From Beta vulgaris subsp. vulgaris (lineage: Eukaryota; Streptophyta; Magnoliopsida; Caryophyllales; Amaranthaceae), in contig NC_079206.1 in NCBI RefSeq assembly GCF_026745355.1, positions 33,610,653 to 33,674,652 on the forward strand: 64,000 nt of DNA. The letters run 5' to 3'. The stretch's first letter is position 1; each line of letters begins with the position of its first letter. The position numbers and the translations under genes are program-made. A model generated the notes under the pieces. It was not told the origin of the DNA and searched no databases. It worked only from the letters and a program-made list of their open reading frames with translations. Positions 43,301-55,579 of this stretch are shown piece after piece.

Positions 43301-44729
43301 CCCTCATATGAATTAATACAATAAAGTTCCCAAATCTCATATGCTTGCATCAATCTTCCATACAAACATAATATAAATCTCATAATCAACATGTTTCACA
43401 CAACGGCATAAAATATGCAAATCTAACATAATAGAAATCATATATGAACTCAAAATAGTTCCCTATACATGATATTACATAATTATCATCCTTAGAATCA
43501 TGATACTAATCCAATCAACACATAGGTATGTACGTAGCTTGTGTAGACAAATTGAGTGGCCACTTTCACAACCTTACAAGTCGCCTAAAGAGAATGCTCC
43601 GCCTAAAACAACCAATATAAATCCATAATCGATCCTTTGTAAATTTACAGCAATAAGAAAATACTTTAAACCCTTCGTAAAAGTGTTTAAAAACCTTATT
43701 CATCATTAAAACTTAAGTATTAAAGCCTCCTAGTATAGTACTACTATACCAATATTAAAACTTAACTCATGTTTTACAATCATAAATCTCCATCAACAAT
43801 ACTCCTCTCAAATTTGCAGCAACATATTATATATTAAAACTCTTTTTAAACATGCATAAACATATTTAAAATCATAAACTATAATATACTACTACGATTT
43901 TCCAATATTTAAAACCCTAAAAATCCATGCTTTAATAATTAAAAATCCAATTCAAACATAATAACTAAATCTGAATTTTTACTTCTATAATACATAAACT
44001 ATATAAATTTAGATTCATAATTAAATCATCCAATTATAACTTTTTAAACATAACACATTAAAACAAATCTTAAAAACATAAACTTTACATTGAAAATAAC
44101 TTGAGGAAGAAGAAATTAAACAAACCAAGAAAAGAAGAGGAGAGGGGCTGACGAAGGAGGCAGCGACGGCCGTTGGCAGTTGGTAACAGGCCGATGGGAC
44201 AACAGCAGTCGGCGAGAGAAGAAAGTGAAGGCTGGAGGAGAAGAAGAAAGATGAGAGAGAAGGAAAAAGAGGAGAAAGAGGGCCGAAGGTTTGGGAAGAA
44301 GGAGAGAGAAAATAAGTTGTATGGGGAACAAGTGAGGTTTATGGATTTTGTTTTTTATTTTCCCTTGTGGGCGTAGGAAAAGGTGATTGGGCTCAAATAG
44401 TGTTTAATGATTAATGAAATTAGTGTTTGGGTCCCTCCATACCCAATTAGGAGTCTTTTTCCTAATCCAAAAAGTATTTGGGTTCCTCATACGCACTTAG
44501 AAATTCTTTTCCACATAAAAAAAAATGTTTTAAGCTTTTCAAATATTTTTTAAAGCATGCCTAGAAAAAATATTTTAACTTTCTCAATTCATTATAAATA
44601 ATTCCTTTGACTTCCAAATAGTCAACCTTTAAAGAAATAAATCATTTAAGTACTAAAATATATATTTAAATATAAATAACTAAATATTAAAACATATTTA
44701 TAAAATTCATAACTTTACGAGGGATTACA
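43301..44729 (-). repeat. Tekay-type element, left (3') LTR, truncated
   Basis: Matches roughly the right half of the LTR at 31806-35863 (from about 34390) and ends CGAGGGATTACA at 44729. The first half is missing, lost at the (TA)n tract. Confidence 0.75.
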
Positions 44730-45024
44730 GTCTACCCCTCTTAAAAGAAGTTTTGTCCCGAGACTTGACACAAAAACTCGCAATATTTCAAAAGTTTTTA
44801 ACTTAACTTCCTTTTTGATAAATACTTGTGTTACTCATGTACACAGTTTTACCAATTTTAAAACCACTTGTGTTACTCATGAACACATTTGCATTCAGAA
44901 AATCTATTTATTTAATTTGGACCAATATATACAAATTCAAAAAATAATATAAGCATAAAAATACCATAAAATAGGTAAAAAGCGCGAAATTCTATCGCAT
45001 TATACCCCCCTTAAAGAAAACGAG

Positions 45025-45135
45025 TTACACCCTCGTAACTCACCTCAAGGAACAAATCTGGATACTTCTTCTTCATCTCATCTTCGGCTTCCCACGTTGC
45101 CTCTTCAGGCTCATGGATAGACTAAAGCACTTTCA
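45025..45135 (-). pseudogene. Chromodomain remnant
   Basis: On the minus strand, after the integrase C-terminus, the reading VKVL-stop-SIHEPEEATWEAEDEMKKKYPDLF appears. The EEATWEAED..KKYP pattern is the second half of the chromodomain of Tekay/Del integrases, which guides insertion to heterochromatin. An in-frame stop precedes it. Confidence 0.7.
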
Positions 45136-46192
45136 CGATATTTACATTTCTATTGTGTGTACGACACACCTTCTTATCAAGAATTTCGCAGGTTTTTCCT
45201 CATATATGAGGCTACAATCGATTAGGATTCTTTCAGGCTCCAAAATATGATGCTCATCACGGATAAAACGCTTGAGTTGGAAAATATAAAACACGTCGTG
45301 CATTTTATCAAATTCCATTGGCAAAGCCAACTTATAAGCTACCTTCCCAGTTCTTTGTAAAATCTCATATGGGTCCACATATTTGGCACTTAATTTGCCC
45401 TTTTTCCCAAATCGCATCACTCCCTTAGTTGGTGATACTTTCAGAAACACCTTATCACCTACTGCCAACTCATCTTCTCTTTGCTTTAAATCAGCATAAC
45501 TCGCATGATAGAATTTCTACACTTCCTTCCATACAGTGCCTCAAAAGGTGTCATCTTAATACTCGCATGATAACTATTGTTGTATGAAAACTCAATCAAG
45601 TCTAATTGGTCTTCCCAACTACCTTGGAAATCAATAGCGCACATTCTCAACATATCTTCCATAGTTTGGTTAGTCCTCTCAGTCTGACCATCAGTTGCAG
45701 GGTGAAAGGCAGTACTTATTTTTAATGTTGTCCCAAGATTTTATTGGACCTTTTGCCAAAATTTTGAGAGGAATCTCGAGTCACGATTAGAAATGTTATC
45801 TTTTGGAACCCCATACGATCTCACCACATGCTTAATATACGTCTTTGCAAGTTTCTCCTTCTTCCATGTCTCTTAAATTGGAATGAACACAGCTGACTTC
45901 GTCAGACGGTTCACAACAACCAAATAATATCATTGCCATTTATTGTCTTAGGCAAAGCAGTCACAAAATCCATTGAAATGGAATCCCACTTCCATCCAGG
46001 TTCCTCTAAGGATTGAACCTTCCCCATGGGTATCTTATGATCTATCTTCACTTTCTGATAGGTTAGACACTTAGACACGAATTTAGTCACCCCACGCTTC
46101 ATGTTTGGCCACCAATAGATCTCTTTAAGGTCCTTATACAACTTGTCACGCCCAGGGTGCACAAAATATGGAGTGTTATCCCCCTCATCCAT
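45136..46192 (-). pseudogene. Tekay-type integrase, broken
   Basis: The zinc-binding part and core start are in one frame (46192-45911): HPGRDKLYKDLKEIYWWPNMK, then CLTYQKVK and DSISMDFVTALP. The core continues in other frames through 45480-45900 with VPKDNISNRDSRFLSKFW and [16 protein letters not shown], holding the second Asp and the Glu. The C-terminal frame 45468-45142 has GDKVFLKVSPTKGVMRFGKKGKL and FHISQLKR-like FYIFQLKRF. Several stops (for example near 45740 and 45520) separate the pieces. Confidence 0.8.
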
Positions 46193-46219
46193 AAGTCACC
46201 TCTTAAGCTCATCACATTT

Positions 46220-46800
46220 TTATGGTACACACAACCTTCTCTTAAACCTCAAACTTCCATCATCATGGATCTTAAAATGGACTTCCTTACCTTGCTTCAT
46301 CTTCTCCTTAATCCTATCTAGGTGCTCATCCCTAACTTGACCCTCATTAATCTCGTAGAAAACTGACAACCCCAACGGCAAAACACTTAATCTTGTCTCG
46401 ATCTCCCCAAGATTTAAGATTTCTAGGCTAAGTCTTTGCATATCTCGACACAATTCCTGAAGAACTACCAAGGCATTCATTCTATGGCTCGACTTTCTAC
46501 TCAAGGCATCGGCAACTACAATCGCTTTTCCTTCATGATATTGGATATTTAGGTCATAATCCTTAATCAACTCTAACCATCTCCTCTGTCTCATATTGAG
46601 GTCTTTCTGGGTGAAAATGTACTTCAATCTTTTATGGTCGGTAAAGATCTTACAGGTTGGCCCATAAAGGTAATGTCTCCAAATTCTCAAGGCAAACACA
46701 ATCGCAGCTAACTCTAAATCATGGGTAGGTTAATCAGCCTCATACGAATTCAATTGACACAATGCATAGGCGATTACCTTCCCATTCTGCTACAACACAC
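46220..46800 (-). pseudogene. Tekay-type RNase H, broken
   Basis: The frame 46699-46220 has [41 protein letters not shown] and [10 protein letters not shown], which are the second half of gypsy RNase H and the linker to integrase. The first half lies upstream in other frames (46700-46900), including a GCVLMQ-like region reduced to fragments. Confidence 0.8.
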
Positions 46801-46949
46801 ATCCAAAACCATTCTGTGAAGCATCACTATGCACCTCAAATCCCTCATTTCCATCAGGCAGGTTCAAAACAGGTGCAGAGGTTAAATGTTCCTTTAAAAT
46901 CTGGAAATTAAAGCTTCCTCGCACTTCTCACTCCACTCAAACATTGACT

Positions 46950-47518
46950 CTTTTGTCATCAAATTGGTCATTGGCCTCGCTAGCTTCAAGAAATCTCTCA
47001 CAAATATCCTATAATAGCAGCTAGACTTAGGAAACTTCTGATATCTGACACATTCTTTGGAGTAGGCCTCTCACTAAAAGCTTGAATCTTAGCAGGATCT
47101 ACAAAGACTCCTTCTTTAGACACATAGTGACCCAAAAATACTACTTTCTCCAAACGAAACTCACACTTAGAGAACTTGGCATACAATTGATTCTTCCTAA
47201 GCGTCTCCAATATAATCCTCAAGTGCTTGTTATGCTCTACTTCATTCCTCGAATAGATCAGAATATCATCAACGAATACTACAACGAACTTATCTAAGAA
47301 CTCATGGAATATCCTATTCATCAAATCCATAAATATGACAGGAGCAATGGTTAACCCAAACGACATTACAGTGAGCTCATAATGACCATAACGTGTCTTA
47401 AAAACAGTCTTAGTTACATCCTTATCAGCTACCCTCCATTGGTGATACTCCTAACGCAAATCGATCTTCGAGAACACGCTCGGTCCATTCAACTGATCAA
47501 ATAGGTCATCTATCCTTT
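46950..47518 (-). pseudogene. Tekay-type reverse transcriptase, N-terminally truncated
   Basis: Starts at the junction 47518 within [19 protein letters not shown], then a stop, [24 protein letters not shown], and the frame 47366-46998 with [30 protein letters not shown] and [11 protein letters not shown]. The catalytic box reads FVDD (YVDD or YLDD is usual). Everything before the FSKIDLR motif is gone. Confidence 0.85.
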
Positions 47519-50486
47519 GTAACACCCCGATAATTCAATTCTCTCTTTCCAAATATACCTTTTTTAATATAAAACATAGAGAATTACCAAAGCATTATCG
47601 CCCGTTTGACAACGTATCGGCTTATTCAGAATTTTGCAGCGAAAAACATATAACCAAACTCCATAAACTAGTGGAAAAAACGCCACCTGATGCGGTCAAA
47701 ACTGGTATTTCTGATGCGGTTTCGGTCCGCATCAGGTGGGGTGGCAACAACTTACAAACATTTTCTGATGCGGTCCAAAACCGCATCAGAAGAAAATGAT
47801 TTACTGATGCAGTTTAAGGTTAAACCGCATCACTTAATCATATTAACTGAGCCGGTTTTATCTTAAAACCACAATACTAAATTTACATACTGATGCGGTT
47901 TTACATAAGAACCGCATCAGTATGTGAAAATTAGTGGTAAAAAAAAGTTGCAGTCATGCAACGGCAGGTCTGCAGCTTTAACATTCCTTAAAAATTGAGA
48001 CAACTCATATGGGCGCAAATTATTACCAACATATAAATAAAAATCTTGCGCAACATTTATTTTATTATATATACGAAAATTAAGAAACAAAACTATACAG
48101 AAACATAAATTCATGATTAATATACCAACAATTAAAAATATACATTATTACCAAACATTATATATCAACAATAAAAAACTATACAGAAACGAAGATTATA
48201 CAAAATACATATAAATAAGAGTTTATATATATAAACTAAACATAAATTCATGACTAATATAAAAAAATGACACAGATACACAAAAATAAGAATTTAACAT
48301 ATATACAGAAAATTACAAACCTAAAAATTGAGACTATACGAAAATTAAGAACTAAATTCCAAAATAAACGACAATAATTATCCAGTCACTAAGAACTATA
48401 CCAAAATAAACAACAGAAATTAGATCTAAAAACTAATTATAAGAAAATTGCAATATACAAAAATTGCAACATACGAATTATATGAGACGAAGCGAAAATT
48501 AGATCTAACATTTCAATATATACGAAAAAGAAACGAAAATTAGAAAAGGAAGGAAATAGTTACAGAAAACGAAGGAAAATTAAGAGTTCGAACAAAAAAA
48601 TCAAACGAAAATGGAAGCCTAAGAAAACGAAATAAAAACCTAAATCCAAAACCATATCTAAAAACAAAATCTCAAAATTAACGAAAAAAAACACCTAAAA
48701 CCAGATGTAAAAACTCAAACGAACCAATTTATTGTGTACATATCTTCGATTCTTCGCACTTCATTTTTGCTTTTCGTTTCGTTCTTCATTTTCGATCTTC
48801 CATTTTCGCACTTCATTTTCGCACTCCCTTTTCGATGTTTTTCGCTCAACGAGATAGAGAGGTGAGTGAGAATTTGGGGAGTTAGGGTTTGAGAAGAGTG
48901 GGAGGGGTAGAGAGGAGGGAGTTAGGGTTTAAGGAGAGAGAGGGGCCGTGTGTGAGGAGAGAGGAGGGAGTTAGGTTTGTGAGGAGAGAGGAGAGAGTTA
49001 GGAGAGAGAGAGAGGTCGCGTGTGAGGATTTATGAGGAGAGAGAAAGGGGTCGCGTGTGAGGGTTAGAAACAAGATGATGCGGAGGGAGTTTGGGTTGTT
49101 TATGTTGCATGGGCCACGGTTTTTTGTGTTGGGCTAAATTGAAAAAATCACACAAATCTGATGCGGTCCATAAACCGCATCAGATTTGAAAAAAATACGC
49201 ATCGGTTTTTTAATCTGATGCGGTTTATTGAGGACTGCATCAGATTTTTTTTGGCCACAAATCCTTCCCATTTTTTGGTTGAGTTTCGGATGCGGTTTTA
49301 CAAAAACCGCATCTGATACTAAGTGACATATAAGGTTTTTTTCACTAGTGATAGTCTAATATAATAAATAAATAAGTACTTAAAACCAACATAGTATAAA
49401 TATTAACCTCAAACCAAACATAATATAATATGTTCCTACTAGAGTAATAGATAAAACAATCGATTACACAAGCTCTCCATTCCCAGATCCCTATGATGCA
49501 ACATCTGCAAACCTGTAGATGTCAATGCTCTAAAGAATCTACTCACCATCATCAAGAATCAATAAGGCAAAGCCAGGATCAACACATACAAACAAAGCAC
49601 GTAGTCCGCAACACTGAGTACTACATAATAATAAATAAACATTTCTAGCATGATACTAATAAATATAAGCAGGGATAAATAATAACATAACAATCTAAGA
49701 ATCTGGAGATAACTTTTACTGAATTAAACTTTAACCATCTTTTTATTACTTTAATGGAATAGTTATTGGACCAAGTTGTCTAACTAAAACATGCCTTCAC
49801 CTAGGAAGACTAAATACCGGCGGGGCTCCTTATTCCAGAATGACCCGCGATGTCGAGTAACCTTTGAAAAATAGGAACAGTGATCAATCCGTCTCCCAGA
49901 AAAAGCCATGGGCTACCACCATGTACTCCAACTCCTGATTGTCCAACTTCAGACGTGCACCAGTCTAATATTTATTACTATACAAGTTACACTTTACGTG
50001 ATTTACAATTTATTACTTGTTATGACACACAAGTAACACAGACATATATAATGAAATTTTCACAACCGAACTTCCTTTTTATCTTAGGATTAAATAAGTG
50101 ATCACACAACTTACAACCCAAGATTAATTCCTTTTTCTTTCGATCTTTCTTATTTGTTGAACCTAGCCAAAAACCAACTTACCTTTCAAAGGCATAATTT
50201 ATCCACTTACCAAATAAGGCCCACAACTCTCATAAAGTAGTGAAAATAATAATATAAGGGAACACATGATTCAACATGATTCAACTCAACAATCATATTA
50301 ATTCCCCCATGTGAATTAATGAATAAAGTTCCCAACCAACATGCTTGCATCAATATTCCATACAAACATGATAATCAACTCATAATCAACATGTTTGCAC
50401 ACAGGCATAAAACATGTAAAATCCAATCATAATAGAAATCACATATGAACTTACAAAGTTCCTATACATGATACTACAACTTTTCC
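47519..50486 (-). repeat. Tekay-type right LTR, abutting RT, interrupted by CACTA element 2
   Basis: Starts TGTAACACCCCGATAATTC directly against RT coding sequence, with no primer-binding site, so a deletion or recombination removed the 5' half of the element. It aligns with 31806-34600 after removal of CACTA insertions from both. The alignment ends at 'ttccttccta' (about 50486-50495). Confidence 0.8.
47666..49350. mobile_element. Non-autonomous CACTA (En/Spm) element 2
   Basis: Left terminus aACTAGTGGAAAAAAC (first C mutated to A), right terminus GTTTTTTTCACTAGTG, target duplication ATA (47663-47665, 49351-49353). Subterminal repeats of 'ctgatgcggttt' occur in both orientations at both ends. 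1685 bp, no transposase. The repeat core 'tgcggttt' is shared with CACTA element 1. Confidence 0.88.
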
Positions 50487-50880
50487 TTCCTAACCAATTC
50501 ATCCCAACAATAACATCTTGGTCTCCCAAATTGAATTCTATCAAATCAGAAGGAAACACACAATGTCCTATCTTCAGAGGCAAAATCTTAAACAACTTTG
50601 TACACCTTATGATCTCTTCAGTAGGTATCCTAATAGCAGCTCAATTACATCAAAGTGTACTATCCCCAAACTTTTAATAACAGATGGCGAAATAAACGAA
50701 TTGGTCGCTCCAGAATCAAATAACACTTTAACTAAAACAAGTTAATTGAAAAAGTACTAGAAACTACCTCGCTTGTAACGAGAGGTCACTAGATGTCCTT
50801 ATCAGTTTCTACCAGGGTGGTTTTTGCTACCTTCTTACAGTTGTAATAACTCCTCTCAAACTGGACCTTAACAATACTAA
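50487..50880 (-). pseudogene. Gypsy gag/protease fragment embedded in the LTR
   Basis: On the minus strand, LKIGHCVFPSDLIEFNLGDQDVIVGMNWLG is a gypsy retropepsin C-terminal region of Tekay type. Neighbouring frames hold more of it up to about 50870. It replaces about 1.2 kb of LTR that is present at 34610-35810. The join shares 'ttccttccta' with the LTR. Confidence 0.75.
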
Positions 50881-50950
50881 AATATATTTAAATATAAATA
50901 ATTATACATTAAAATATATTTATAAAATTCATAAATTTACGTGGATTGCA
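50881..50950 (-). repeat. Terminal piece of the Tekay-type LTR
   Basis: 'aaatatatttaaatataaat...aaattcataaatttacgtggattgca' matches the last ~70 bases of the LTRs ending at 35863 and 44729. It ends in TGCA at 50950. Confidence 0.75.
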
Positions 50951-51033
50951 GTAATTTAATTAGCTTTTATTAATTAAAATCATTTATTTCATATAAAAAT
51001 AAACACGAGGTAGGAGAGAAAGTATATCGTGGG

Positions 51034-52883
51034 AAGGGCTGGGAATGGGCCAAGCCTACCCGTGAACAGTTCGAGATCGACTCAGTGAAAGCTCGCTAAG
51101 GCTCGACTCGAGTTACTTTTTTTATTTATAAGAATATAAAAAATAAAACTATTATTCATTAGTTAAAAAAAGGTAAAATACTAGAAATATATATTTCAAA
51201 ATAGGGAAAAAAATACAACCAAAAAGCAAATACTCTCACATTCCCTAAAAAAACAAAAAAACAAATACTCTCAGTTCTCACTTGTCGCAACTTCCCTCCA
51301 GTTTCAAACTTTCAACAAAACTTAAAAAAAATTACTTCACCAAAACTCATTTGCCAAAAAACTTAAACACTCACGAAAGTCTAACGGGGCTAAATCACAA
51401 AATCGAGCCTCACCGCCATTGTTGCATATCACCGCCACCGCAACTTATCATCGCCGCTGCTACCAACGCCACTAAGTCTTAGTCTTATTCTCTCTCACCG
51501 GCGGCTGTTCACCGCTGCTCAATTCACACCTCTCACTCACAAGTTGCACCGTAGCATATCTTTCCTCTCACTCATCACTCACCAACGTCGCATCTATGAG
51601 CCCCACTCACCACCATCACCACTTGTTGAAACAGCCATGGCTGACAGCTCTAGTTTTCAGGCTCGAGCCAAGCCTCAAATGATATCGAGTCGAGCCTCAA
51701 ATGAGCTCGAGCCAAGCCTCACATTCCAAAACACGAGTCTGAGCTGGGATCCATTTTTAAGGCTCGACGAGCCTCGTTTTTAAAACTTGAGCTTGATCAA
51801 CCGAGCCTCAATTTTGAAACTCAAGCTCAAGCCAAGCCTACTACTATTCATGCTCGACTCGGCTCATTCCCACCCCTAACAGGCCCGTCCCTGAGCCTGA
51901 GCAGGAGGGGCGCCCGTCCAGGGCCCAGGGAAAAAAGCCCGGGTTGCTGTTTGGCAATATGTTATCACAAATAAATTAAATGGACGCATAGTATTTATTG
52001 AATCCCATGAAGAGATGTTTTCTATTTTTGCCTTTTAATTTTCTTTTATTTCAATGATTTAAAATATATAGCTTCAATTCTCTTTTTTTCTTTTTTTGGT
52101 TTTCATTTGTTTCCAATGATTTTATATATCTCTTAGTTTTTAGTAAGTGGTTTTTTTACACGAAGTGGTTTTTTTTCCTTCCCATATAGAGTAATTGTGT
52201 CGCTTTTGCTATTTCACACCCCCTTCAACTTTATACAATTCTCACTTTTTATGTTTGAATTGTTTTTTTTTTTAACTCTAGTTCGACCATAAAATTGTTA
52301 TTCTATAAAGTAATAAGATAGTCTAATATATTACAAATGTTATTAAATTTATCTCAATGTATGTTATTTCCAAAATATTTTATTGTACAAAAATTATACG
52401 AGTCTATAAAGTAATAAGATAGTCAAATATATTAGATGTTAACAAAAGAATTCGAATGTCGAAGTGGAATTGTTAAAAAAAGTGAGAGGTTCTATTATTT
52501 CCTTATTCTTTTTTCATAATTCAAACCTAGAAAAATATTAAAAAATCATTCGAAAAGGCCAAAGCGATTAGCCGATTACATAATTTCGTAATCTAAAACC
52601 TATACTCCAGCTGACAACTCAATGTAGAAGAAGGCGTGATAAATTTAAGAAGCGACACATCACTTAACTTAGGAAGACATGTCATAAAATATAAACAATT
52701 AACCATTAATCTAAGGGATATCTTATATAAAATATAAGTAAAAATAAATCCAAATTTTATGAGTTAAGAAACCCATATTCAAACAAACTTTGACCCTCAA
52801 GAGTAGTAGTTGACATCGGAGAGGGTCCATTTTGCTTAGTTCGCCCAAGGCCTCCAAAATGCTAGGGACGGGCCTGGCCCCTA
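51034..52883. mobile_element. hAT-type non-autonomous element 1 (hosts a second hAT at its end)
   Basis: Ends AAGGGCTGGGAATGGGCC and (reverse) TAGGGGTGGGAATGAGCC, imperfect inverted termini. The flanks are ATCGTGGG (51026-51033) and ATCGTGGA (52884-52891), an eight-base target duplication with one mismatch, typical of hAT. About 850 bp when hAT 2 is removed. The right half has repeated 'gctcgagccaagcctc' units, probable subterminal binding sites. No transposase. Confidence 0.75.
51880..52876. mobile_element. hAT-type non-autonomous element 2
   Basis: Perfect 13-bp inverted termini CAGGCCCGTCCCT / AGGGACGGGCCTG. The eight-base flanks are ACCCCTAA (51872-51879) and GCCCCTAA (52877-52884), one mismatch. 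It landed in the last bases of hAT element 1. No transposase. Its right ~680 bp are copied again at 53869 onwards. Confidence 0.8.
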
Positions 52884-53104
52884 ATCGTGGAGTATGGTAA
52901 AAGTAGGAGAGAGAAATAGAAAAAAAAGACTAACCCCCCTATTTTGATGAAAAAAGATGAGTTGGTAGGCGTTTAGTGAGATGTGAGGTGTAAGAAGGAG
53001 GGAGGAGGGAAGGAGAGAGAATGATAAAAACATAAAGACTAACAAAGACCAACCAACCAATTAGTGATGCTCTAATAGTGCACTAGTCACTAGAGTAAAC
53101 CTCA

Positions 53105-53342
53105 AAATAAGAGAAATCTTGAGCGAGCGCCCTTGTCCGACCACTATGTGGGAACTACAAAGATTCTAATACTCACCTCTTCAAAGATTGTGAAATTTTA
53201 AAATAGAATATGGAGAAGTTCTTAATTAAGTATGACATCCGAGATGCCCAATGAATGTTCAGTTGCTGTTTCGACACGAAATTGGCTCTATTAATCAATT
53301 TATCGAAGGACGAGGAAGAGTGGCTCTTTAACTTGATAGCTA
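53105..53342 (+). pseudogene. LINE zinc-binding domain (zf-RVT) fragment, copy A
   Basis: With one small indel relative to copy B, the plus strand encodes CGNYKDSNTHLFKDCEILK, the CCHC-like zinc-binding module that follows RT in plant LINEs. After a stop it continues to LINLSKDEEEWLF and is cut by Helitron 1 at 53343. Confidence 0.6.
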
Positions 53343-53868
53343 CTAGCTATCTATGCACGCGATGCGTGCGACAAATTTTATTGAACTTCCATATTCTCAA
53401 AAAACTACCTTTATGTGCGGTGAAAATTTTCTATAATAATGTAAGTTGACAATCATTTTCAATGTGATAAACATTATATGCACTTTAATTAATATATCAC
53501 TCAAAAAATGGACATAAGAAAACTGCGTATTTGAATTTGTTAATTTTGAATTTTTTTATTTATATATTTTTCGAGTTGACTAATTTTTAATTTCTTCATT
53601 TTTATTGCTAATTCAAGTTTACTACAAATATTTTTAATCAATTTGTGTTTCTAAGAAACCTTCTATATTTGTGGGCTACTTCCTATTAGTTTTAACTTTT
53701 TGAATTGATCGGTAGAAAAAATTTAAGGATAGTTTTATTTTTGTTAAGTTACTTAATATGTGTTTTGAGTATTAAGGGGTATATTTTTGGTTTTAAAAAA
53801 TCATGAGGGCTTTTGAGTAATTTAATAGGGGGACACCATAACCTCCCCCTTTCCTTATATAATAGAGA
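53343..53868 (-). mobile_element. Helitron 1, non-autonomous, minus strand
   Basis: 5' end TCTCTATTATATAAGG at 53868 preceded by A. 3' end CTAG at 53343-53346 followed by T. A GC-rich hairpin GCACGCATCGCGTGC lies about nine bases before CTAG. These are the Helitron hallmarks: TC start, hairpin, CTRR end, insertion between A and T. 526 bp, no Rep/helicase. Confidence 0.85.
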
Positions 53869-54394
53869 TTGTGTCGCTTTTGCTATTTCACACCCCCTTC
53901 AATTTTATACAATTTTCACTTTTTTATGTTTGAATTGACTTTTTACTCTAGTTCGACCATAAAATTGCTATTCTATAAAGTAATAGTCCAATATATTACA
54001 AATGTTATTAAATTTATCTCAATGTATGTTACTTTCAAAATATTTTATTTTACAAAAATTGTACGAATCTATAAAGTAATAAGATAGTCAAATATATTAG
54101 ATGTTAACAAAAGAATGCGAATGTCGAAGTGGAATTGTTAAAAAAAGTGAGAGGTTCTATTATTTCCTTTTTTCTTTTTTCATAATTCAAACCTAGAAAA
54201 TTATTAAAAAACTATTCGAAAAGGCCAAAGCGATTAGCCGATTACATAATTTCGTAATCCGAAACCTATACTCCAACTGACAACTCAATGTAGAAGAAGG
54301 CGTGATAAATTTAAGAAGCGACATATCACTTAACTTAGGAAGACATGTCATAAAATATAATCAATTAACCATTAATTTAGTGGGTATCTTATAT

Positions 54395-55579
54395 ATTTTG
54401 CATGTGATGCGTGCTTGAATTTTTTTCGAAATAGAAACTCGATTTTTCTTCGACATGAGAATCAAAATTTGAACATTAGACATACGAAGCATATTTGTTT
54501 TTAGTTGCAAAATTTGATTGGTTTAGTTTCTGTCACTTAACTTTCTCACCATTCTTTTATTTTTCTTTTTTACTTTTCAAAGTTAAATTCTATGAACAAA
54601 ATAGAATTTTATTGAATTTGTTTATGATTTCTAATATTATAATTTTTTAGTTTATTTTTGAATTAAGTACAGTACTTCATAAATTGTAAAGAAAGTGGAC
54701 ACTTTGATTTCAAGTCAATTTTTTCATAGGTTATAGTTTGTAAATAAATTTTTATGTTTTTGTAAAGTTTCCTCATTTTAGTGATTTGCATAACGTAAAT
54801 TATGCAATTCTATGATTTTAGTTGACTTGTGAGTGATTGTTGTAATTATATTTTTGGTATTTTTATTAGAAACCCCCTTTGATTTGTAAGTGAATTTGTA
54901 ATTTAGAATGGGAAGGGGGTAACATAGTCTCTTCATTCGGGGACACCATAGCTCCCCCTTTTCCTTATATAATAGAGATATGTTGTACTTTAATTCTTGA
55001 ATGATATTTTACATAAACCTTTTTACCTTGATAATTAATCGCTATTATATAATAGAAAAAGATAGGTCCAAATATATGTAAAAGTTTCATTATATATAGG
55101 AAACACTATAAAAAAATTAAATATTTTTTCTTTGTCTAACTTCTAAATTCTGATTTCACTACAAATACACCTCTATTTTTTATCATGACCCACCATTAAT
55201 TGTGAATGGTTCTTGAGAATAGTGACTTGTAAGTAAATTTTTGTAAATATTTTTGTATGTATTGACGTTCTAGGTTATTCTTTTTTAGTGTGTATGTTAA
55301 TTTTAAGTTTTAATAAAATTTCCTGATTATTTGAGTGATTTGCGTAATTTTTATAATGTGATTTTCTCAATTGTATGAGTGATTTGTATAGTTTCTTCTT
55401 TTAAGTGATTTGTGAGTGATTTGTAAGTGAGTGTTTTAAATTAATTTTCGGTAGTTTTCTTTGAGTGTCGATTTTGATTTTGACATTCCTTTTGTAATTT
55501 ATATTAGCAAGGGAAGGGGGGCAAAATAGGCATTTCAAAAGAGGACACTATTATTCCCCCTTCCCTTATATAATAGAGA
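54395..55579 (-). mobile_element. Helitron-derived insertion with two 5' ends, minus strand
   Basis: Right end 'ccttatataatagaga' at 55579 and a second identical-type 5' end at 54978. On the left a degenerate hairpin (plus 'gcatgtgatgcgtgc', about 54401-54415) but no clear CTRR. Either two Helitrons are nested or one has gained a second 5' terminus. Copy A lacks it, so it inserted after the duplication. Confidence 0.65.

Larger units (their letters stand above)
44730..47518 (-). mobile_element. Damaged Tekay/Del-type chromovirus (Ty3/gypsy) internal region
   Basis: A minus-strand polypurine tract (plus 'tctacccctcttaaaagaag') sits beside the 3' LTR. Reading leftwards from 47518 come RT, RNase H, integrase and a chromodomain remnant, all with stops and shifts. 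gag, protease and the first part of RT are absent: LTR sequence starts abruptly at 47519. Confidence 0.85.
52195..53868. repeat. Tandem duplication, copy A (1.67 kb)
   Basis: Contains the right part of hAT 2, the hAT 1 end, a LINE fragment and Helitron 1. It begins at 'ttgtgtcgcttttgctatttc' and ends exactly at the Helitron 5' terminus. Confidence 0.85.

Noticed and set aside
45142..47366. An intact gypsy polyprotein
   Set aside because: Several in-frame stops, frame changes and loss of gag, protease and the RT start show it is dead.
47519..50950. A solo LTR insertion
   Set aside because: The flanks (atcctt / gtaat) do not match, and the right part contains gag/protease sequence.
53840..53880. 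Direct repeats of 'ttatataatagaga' as short target duplications of some other element
   Set aside because: They are Helitron 5' termini: each pairs with a hairpin plus CTAG and A|T flanks, and Helitrons make no target duplication.
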